Shown: positions 58,755 to 64,000 of the stretch, in pieces
Layout of the letters: every line of letters begins with the position of its first letter
Position numbering within the stretch: the first letter of the stretch is position 1
Assembly: GCF_021134715.1 (NCBI RefSeq)
Contig: NC_060021.1
Coordinates: 5,270,001 to 5,334,000 of the forward strand
Reading direction: 5' to 3'
Length of the DNA: 64,000 bases
DNA from: Daphnia pulex
Lineage: Eukaryota; Arthropoda; Branchiopoda; Diplostraca; Daphniidae
Made by a program: the position numbers and the translations under genes
Notes under the pieces: model-generated
Databases searched by the model: none
What the model was told of the DNA's origin: nothing
What the model saw: the letters and a program-made list of their open reading frames with translations, nothing else

Positions 58755-58850
58755 GCGGATGTAGAGAGGATACCTCCAGCGGGACTCGAACCTGCGGGGG
58801 TGGGGGCCCCGGAGGGGCACCCCCGGTACCGCGAGAGGAGCTAGGATAAG
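58755..58850 (-). other. tRNA-like segment (B-box half)
   Basis: On the minus strand GCAGGTTCGAGTCCCGC forms a nearly paired T-arm with a perfect B box. Upstream is a GC-rich 40-bp stem region, and a TAGCTCC stretch that only loosely fits an A box. No matching acceptor stem was found, so this is not a supported tRNA gene; a tRNA-derived repeat is likelier. Confidence 0.3.
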
Positions 58851-60041
58851 TTGTAGGTTTATTTTCGAAGTAATTTGGAACGACGGGAAAAGTAAAAGTC
58901 CAAATTGTTTACGAAAAACACGAATTCACGTTGCCTTGGTGAATGATTCATGCACCAAATTCTTATGTTCCCGTTACGTTAGCTTACAACTGGCACAAGA
59001 TTACTAGTTTCATCAATAACAGCAGCCCATGAAAATACAAGTTTTCATCACCAATAGACCTCTTGCACCGTGCGGATAGCAGGATTCTTGTAGTCCGACA
59101 ATGCTACAATCCGCCATCTTAATAAAACCACACCCTTTTTTTACATGGGCTCTTATGGAAGTATTTTTTCAAAGTGTTTTTTCTCTGAGCTGGATAACAA
59201 CTTCGACCAAAGAAAAATAAAGAAAAATACTACATCATTCAGGTAATCCGTAGCATGTAAGTTTTCCACTATTGAAGTAGTGGAAGTCATATTAATTAAA
59301 TGTTTTGTACAGGGCATATGGGCATTGTTTACATATGTAGGACCCAAACATGTATAGTATACTTATAATTTTTAACATTTTCCCACTGAAACACTTGGTA
59401 ATTGATTTTTCCTTATTATTTAGATTGTCATGTGTGTGTGTGTGTCAATTTTACACTGAAACACGATACGGAAAACAAGTTAATGTTGCGAATTGGAGAT
59501 TTTGAATTGGAGATTTTGTTGCATCTGCCATTGCTGTGTGATTGTGAAGACAAAAACGTTCCATGTCATATGTGTTTGTCCGTTCAAAGCAAGGTAATTT
59601 TATAAAATTATTAGTTTAGATGTGCTATAATAAACTCATTCTTTATTTAGCACTTGGACATGCTTTGGAGTCTCCCGTTCTGTTATTGCAGCATGTTCTG
59701 TGACTGTACATGAGGGATCATAACTGAAACCACAGATTCAGCCTTTACTACAAGAAATTGAAAAACTTCTCGTTTGATCTCTCTTGAGGGACAATGCTGT
59801 GATTGAAAATACAATTGCCATTTGGCTGTTCATTGTCTAAAATCTCATCTTTTACATTAATCTATCAGGTTCTCCATTCCATTTTGTAGATTTTGATATA
59901 GAATGTTCATTTCAATCCACAACAAATATGTACAGCATATCGGTTTGTTGTTAAAACTATTACATTCAAGAGTTAACCCATAGAGTTCCTTCTGTGTGAA
60001 TTATTAGACGTGCACTACTTGTTTAATACAATTTTTAAATG
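58851..60041. other. Unassigned region downstream of VPS36
   Basis: AT-rich sequence with no supported gene. CCGCCATCTT at 59112-59121 resembles a promoter-proximal YY1-type motif, but no gene follows clearly. The plus frame 59402-59605 is Cys-rich near its end and is unrecognised. Confidence 0.4.
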
Positions 60042-60047
60042 TTTATT
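60042..60047 (-). terminator. VPS36 polyadenylation signal overlapping the stop codon
   Basis: Minus-strand TAATAAA: the TAA stop and AATAAA share bases, implying a very short 3' UTR. Confidence 0.6.
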
Positions 60048-60216
60048 AAGCAGAACTTGAGAAGAGATTAGGATAAAAGACAAGGCCTCTAACAGTATCA
60101 TCTCTACAAATCAATCCATTTCTTTCCATGAAATAAAGACGTTCTTGTGCCAACACAATCGATATTTGGAATTCCTGTGAAACCTCCAATGCTGTGAGTT
60201 TATCCATAGCCTGTAA
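60046..60216 (-). CDS. VPS36: VPS36 (ESCRT-II subunit), last exon only
   Basis: The minus-strand exon encodes about 57 residues beginning LQAMDKLTALEVSQEF and ending GLVFYPNLFSSSA. They match the final winged-helix segment of VPS36: LAQERLYFMERNGLICRDD followed by V-x-GL-x-FYPNLF. In ESCRT-II, VPS36 binds ubiquitin and phosphoinositide at endosomes through its N-terminal GLUE domain (not in view) and assembles with SNF8 and VPS25. The acceptor is either at 60217 or, six bases on, at 60211 (TTTTAG/TTACAG); both keep the frame. All upstream exons must lie beyond the satellite array and outside this window, unless the gene has been severed. Confidence 0.85.
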   Translation of the reverse strand, partial: LQAMDKLTALEVSQEFQISIVLAQERLYFMERNGLICRDDTVRGLVFYPNLFSSSA

Positions 60217-60228
60217 CTAAAAAAATTT

Positions 60229-63200
60229 ATGTTTTTTTAATTAGAAGCATGAATAACTAAAAAACAATCTTCGGTCATGCAAGTTTAACTTTGACATATC
60301 GGTACGCTCTAATGTACGGCCCCACGAACGCTTATTCGAGCCCACGCACAACTTATTTGATCTACCCGAAGCGCTAACCATTACACCCAAGGATTGTAAT
60401 ATAAAACGTATTAAAATAAAATTTCTTTCACCAAAATTTTACACCCATTGAGTGTAAAATAAAACGTATTAAAATAAATTTTCTTTCACTAAAATCTAGG
60501 ACAATATAAATATTCCTTCGCGGAAATGTCTACATTTATCTCTTAATTCCCCATAGTTTTCTCGTATACATCCATTAGCAAATGACACAAAAAAATAAAA
60601 TATCAAATTGAATAAGACATTTTTACATAAATAGATATGAAAGATAAAATAATTGATGATTGAAACAATAAAAAGTTTCAGTCGTTTCGAGATTGGAACC
60701 ACTAACATTGACTGTTTTCAGTTTCCGACTGGAATGTTTTAAATTACCATAGAATTATTTGATTAAGTCAATTGTTCTGAAAACAAAAATGTTTTTTTAA
60801 TTAGAAGCATGAATAACTAAAAAACAATCTTCGGTCATGCAAGTTTAACTTTGACATATCGGTACGCTCTAATGTACGGCCCCACGAACGCTTATTCGAG
60901 CCCACGCACAACTTATTTGATCTACCCGAAGCGCTAACCATTACACCCAAGGATTGTAATATAAAACGTATTAAAATAAATTTTGTTTCACCAAAATTTT
61001 ACACCCATTGAGTGTAAAATAAAACGTATTAAAATAAATTTTCTTTCACTAAAATCTAGGACAATATAAATATTCCTTCGCGGAAATGTCTACATTTATC
61101 TCTTAATTCCCTATAGTTTTCTCGTATACATCCATTAGCAAATGACAAAAAAAAATAAAATATCAAATTGAATAAGACATTTTTACATAAATAGATATGA
61201 AAGATAAAATAATTGATGATTGAAACAATAAAAAGTTTCAGTCGTTTCGAGATTGGAACCACTAACATTGACTGTTTTCAGTTTCCAACTGGAATGTTTT
61301 AAATTACCATAGAATTATTTGATTAAGTCAATTGTTCTGAAAACAAAAATGTTTTTTTAATTAGAAGCATTAATAACTAAAAAACAATCTTCGGTCATGC
61401 AAGTTTAACTTTGACATATCGGTACGCTCTAATGTACGGCCCCACGAACGCTTATTCGAGCCCACGCACAACTTATTTGATCTACCCGAAGCGCTAACCA
61501 TTACACCCAAGGATTGTAATGTAAAACGTATTAAAATAAATTTTGTTTCACCAAAATTTTACACTCATTGAGTGTAAAATAAAACGTATTAAAATATATT
61601 TTCTTTCACTAAAATCTAGGACAATATAAATATTCCTTCGCGGAAATGTCTACATTTATCTCTTAATTCCCTATAGTTTTCTCGTATACATCCATTAGCA
61701 AATGACACAAAAAAAATAAAATATCAAATTGAATAAGACATTTTTACATAAATATATATGAAAGATAAAATAATTGATGATTGAAACAATAAAAAGTTTC
61801 AGCCGTTTCGAGATTGGAACCACTAATATTGACTGTTTTCAGTTTCCGACTGGAATGTTTTAAATTACCATAGAATTACTTGATTAAGTCAATTGTTCTG
61901 AAAACAAAAATGTTTTTTAAATTAGAAGCATGAATAACTAAAAAACAATCTTCGGTCATGCAAGTTTAACTTTGACATATCGGTACGCTCTAATGTACGG
62001 CCCCACGAACGCTTATTCGAGCCCACGCACAACTTATTTGATCTACCCGAAGCGCTAACCATTACACCCAAGGATTGTAATATAAAACGTATTAAAATAA
62101 AATTTCTTTCACCAAAATTTTACACCCATTGAGTGTAAAATAAAACGTATTAAAATAAATTTTCTTTCACTAAAATCTAGGACAATATAAATATTCCTTC
62201 GCGGAAATGTCTACATTTATCTCTTAATTCCCTATAGTTTTCTCGTATACATCCATTAGCAAATGACAAAAAAAAAAAAAAAATATCAAATTGAATAAGA
62301 CATTTTTACATAAATAGATATGAAAGATAAAATAATTGATGATTAAAACAATAAAAAGTTTCAGTCGTTTCGAGATTGGAACCACTAACATTGACTGTTT
62401 TCAGTTTCCGACTGGAATGTTTTAAATTACCATAGAATTATTTGATTTAGTCAATTGTTCTGAAAACAAAAATGTTTTTTTAATTAGAAGCATGAATAAC
62501 TAAAAAACAATCTTCGGTCATGCAAGTTTAACTTTGACATATCGGTACGCTCTAATGTACGGCCCCACGAACGCTTATTCGAGCCCACGCACAACTTATT
62601 TGATCTACCCGAAGCGCTAACCATTACACCCAAGGATTGTAATATAAAACGTATTAAAATAAATTTTGTTTCACCAAAATTTTACACCCATTGAGTGTAA
62701 AATAAAACGTATTAAAATAAATTTTCTTTCACTAAAATCTAGGACAATATAAATATTCCTTCGCGGAAATGTCTACATTTATCTCTTAATTCCCCATAGT
62801 TTTCTCGTATACATCCATTAGCAAATGACACAAAAAAAAAAATATCAAATTGAATAAGACATTTTTACATAAATAGATATGAAAGATAAAATAATTGATG
62901 ATTGAAACAATAAAAAGTTTCAGTCGTTTCGAGATTGGAACCACTAACATTGACTGTTTTCAGTTTCCGACTGGAATGTTTTAAATTACCATAGAATTAT
63001 TGGATTAAGTCAATTGTTCTGAAAACAAAAATGTTTTTTTAATTAGAAGCATGAATAACTAAAAAACAATCTCCGGTCATGCAAGTTTAACTTTGACATA
63101 TCGGTACGCTCTAATGTACGGCCCCACGAACGCTTATTCGAGCCCACGCACAACTTATTTGATCTACCCGAAGCGCTAACCATTACACCCAAGGATTGTA

Positions 63201-64000
63201 ATATAAAACGTATTAAAATAAATTTTGTTTCACCAAAATTTTACACCCATTGAGTGTAAAATAAAACGTATTAAAATAAATTTTCTTTCACTAAAATCTA
63301 GGACAATATAAATATTCCTTCGCGGAAATGTCTACATTTATCTCTTAATTCCCTATAGTTTTCTCGTATACATCCATTAGCAAATGACACAAAAAAATAA
63401 AATATCAAATTGAATAAGACATTTTTACATAAATAGATATGAAAGATAAAATAATTGATGATTGAAACAATAAAAAGTTTCAGTCGTTTCGAGATTGGAA
63501 CCACTTACATTGACTGTTTTCAGTTTCCGACTGGAATGTTTTAAATTACCATAGAATTATTTGATTAAGTCAATTGTTCTGAAAACAAAAATGTTTTTTT
63601 AATTAGAAGCATGAATAACTAAAAAACAATCTTCGGTCATGCAAGTTTAACTTTGACATATCGGTACGCTCTAATGTACGGCCCCACGAACGCTTATTCG
63701 AGCCCACGCACAACTTATTTGATCTACCCGAAGCGCTAACCATTACACCCAAGGATTGTAATATAAAACGTATTAAAATAAATTTTGTTTCACCAAAATT
63801 TTACACCCATTGAGTGTAAAATAAAACGTATTAAAATAAATTTTCTTTCACTAAAATCTAGGACAATATAAATATTCCTTCGCGGAAATGTCTACATTTA
63901 TCTCTTAATTCCCTATAGTTTTCTCGTATACATCCATTAGCAAATGACACAAAAAAATAAAATATCAAATTGAATAAGACATTTTTACATAAATAGATAT
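60229..64000. repeat. Tandem satellite array, ~560-bp units
   Basis: The marker TCGGTCATGC starts at 60271, 60831, 61391, 61952, 62514, 63073 (one substitution) and 63633, spacings of 559-562 bp. Nearly seven copies are present and the array continues past the window. Copies differ by few substitutions and by the length of one poly-A run. Each unit, on the minus strand, has GGTGTAATGGTTAGCGC, a tRNA-type D-arm/A box, with GGGCTCGAATAAGC about 35 bases on as a degenerate B box. A second GTGGTTCCAATC T-loop-like segment lies about 400 bp from it. A recurrent 70-codon minus frame is broken in some copies and is not considered coding. Confidence 0.97.

Noticed and set aside
58755..58850. Functional tRNA gene
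   Set aside because: Only the T-arm half is convincing; no acceptor stem pairing or clear A box.
60496..63504. Repeated 68-70-codon minus ORF in the satellite
   Set aside because: AT-rich, hydrophobic by composition, interrupted where the poly-A run changes length; not under visible coding constraint.
60229..64000. CRISPR-like regular repeats
   Set aside because: Units are ~560 bp with no unique spacers, in a eukaryotic intron or flank; this is a satellite.

Overview
This window is arthropod nuclear DNA, most likely a branchiopod crustacean such as Daphnia. That is an inference from short GT-AG introns (mostly 60-75 nt), arthropod-type TTAGG telomeric units and the proteins. I recognise five protein-coding genes in full, the last exon of a sixth, several gene relics and many mobile elements. 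Nothing suggests bacterial or viral origin apart from ordinary transposon remains.

Layout. 1-12 kb is a gene-poor graveyard of repeats: a two-exon unknown gene fragment that recurs inverted at 33.5-34.3 kb, a 747-bp hAT relic with perfect target duplication, a sliver of an NAE1 exon, a degraded Gypsy-type LTR element and a broken importin-4-like gene. 12-30 kb is the ERG/FLI-type ETS transcription factor gene (+), with two alternative first exons and long noncoding introns. 30.1-32.4 kb is NAE1 (APP-BP1), the regulatory half of the NEDD8 E1 (+). 35.2-41.6 kb is an SLC6 amino-acid-type transporter (+), including a 13-nt microexon. 43.26-44.12 kb is a complete 853-bp DNA transposon with 17-bp inverted ends and an 8-bp target duplication. 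45.0-46.1 kb is an intronless GT31 glycosyltransferase (-).

47.4-51.0 kb is a nest of inverted-repeat elements. It includes a P-element-like transposon carrying a THAP-domain gene and two almost perfect large palindromes. 51.1-55.8 kb is a CAND1-like gene whose normal C-terminal end is replaced by a charged tail. Its last intron starts with about 210 bp of TTAGG-type telomeric repeat. 56.5-58.9 kb holds a Helitron-like insertion, degenerate repeats and a tRNA-like piece. 60.05-60.21 kb is the last exon of VPS36 (-). Immediately upstream of that exon, running to the window end, lies a tandem array of ~560-bp units, each with tRNA-like segments.

Functional links: NAE1 starts cullin neddylation, and CAND1 binds un-neddylated cullins and exchanges their substrate receptors, so two cullin-RING regulators lie about 19 kb apart. 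The CAND1-like product keeps the N-terminal arch but lacks the region that, in known CAND1, blocks the adaptor site. The other genes (ETS factor, SLC6 transporter, GT31 enzyme, ESCRT-II subunit) have no obvious shared pathway. The most unusual items are the CAND1-like chimera with intronic telomeric repeat, the satellite abutting the VPS36 acceptor, and the THAP/P-like element inside a larger inverted-repeat composite.
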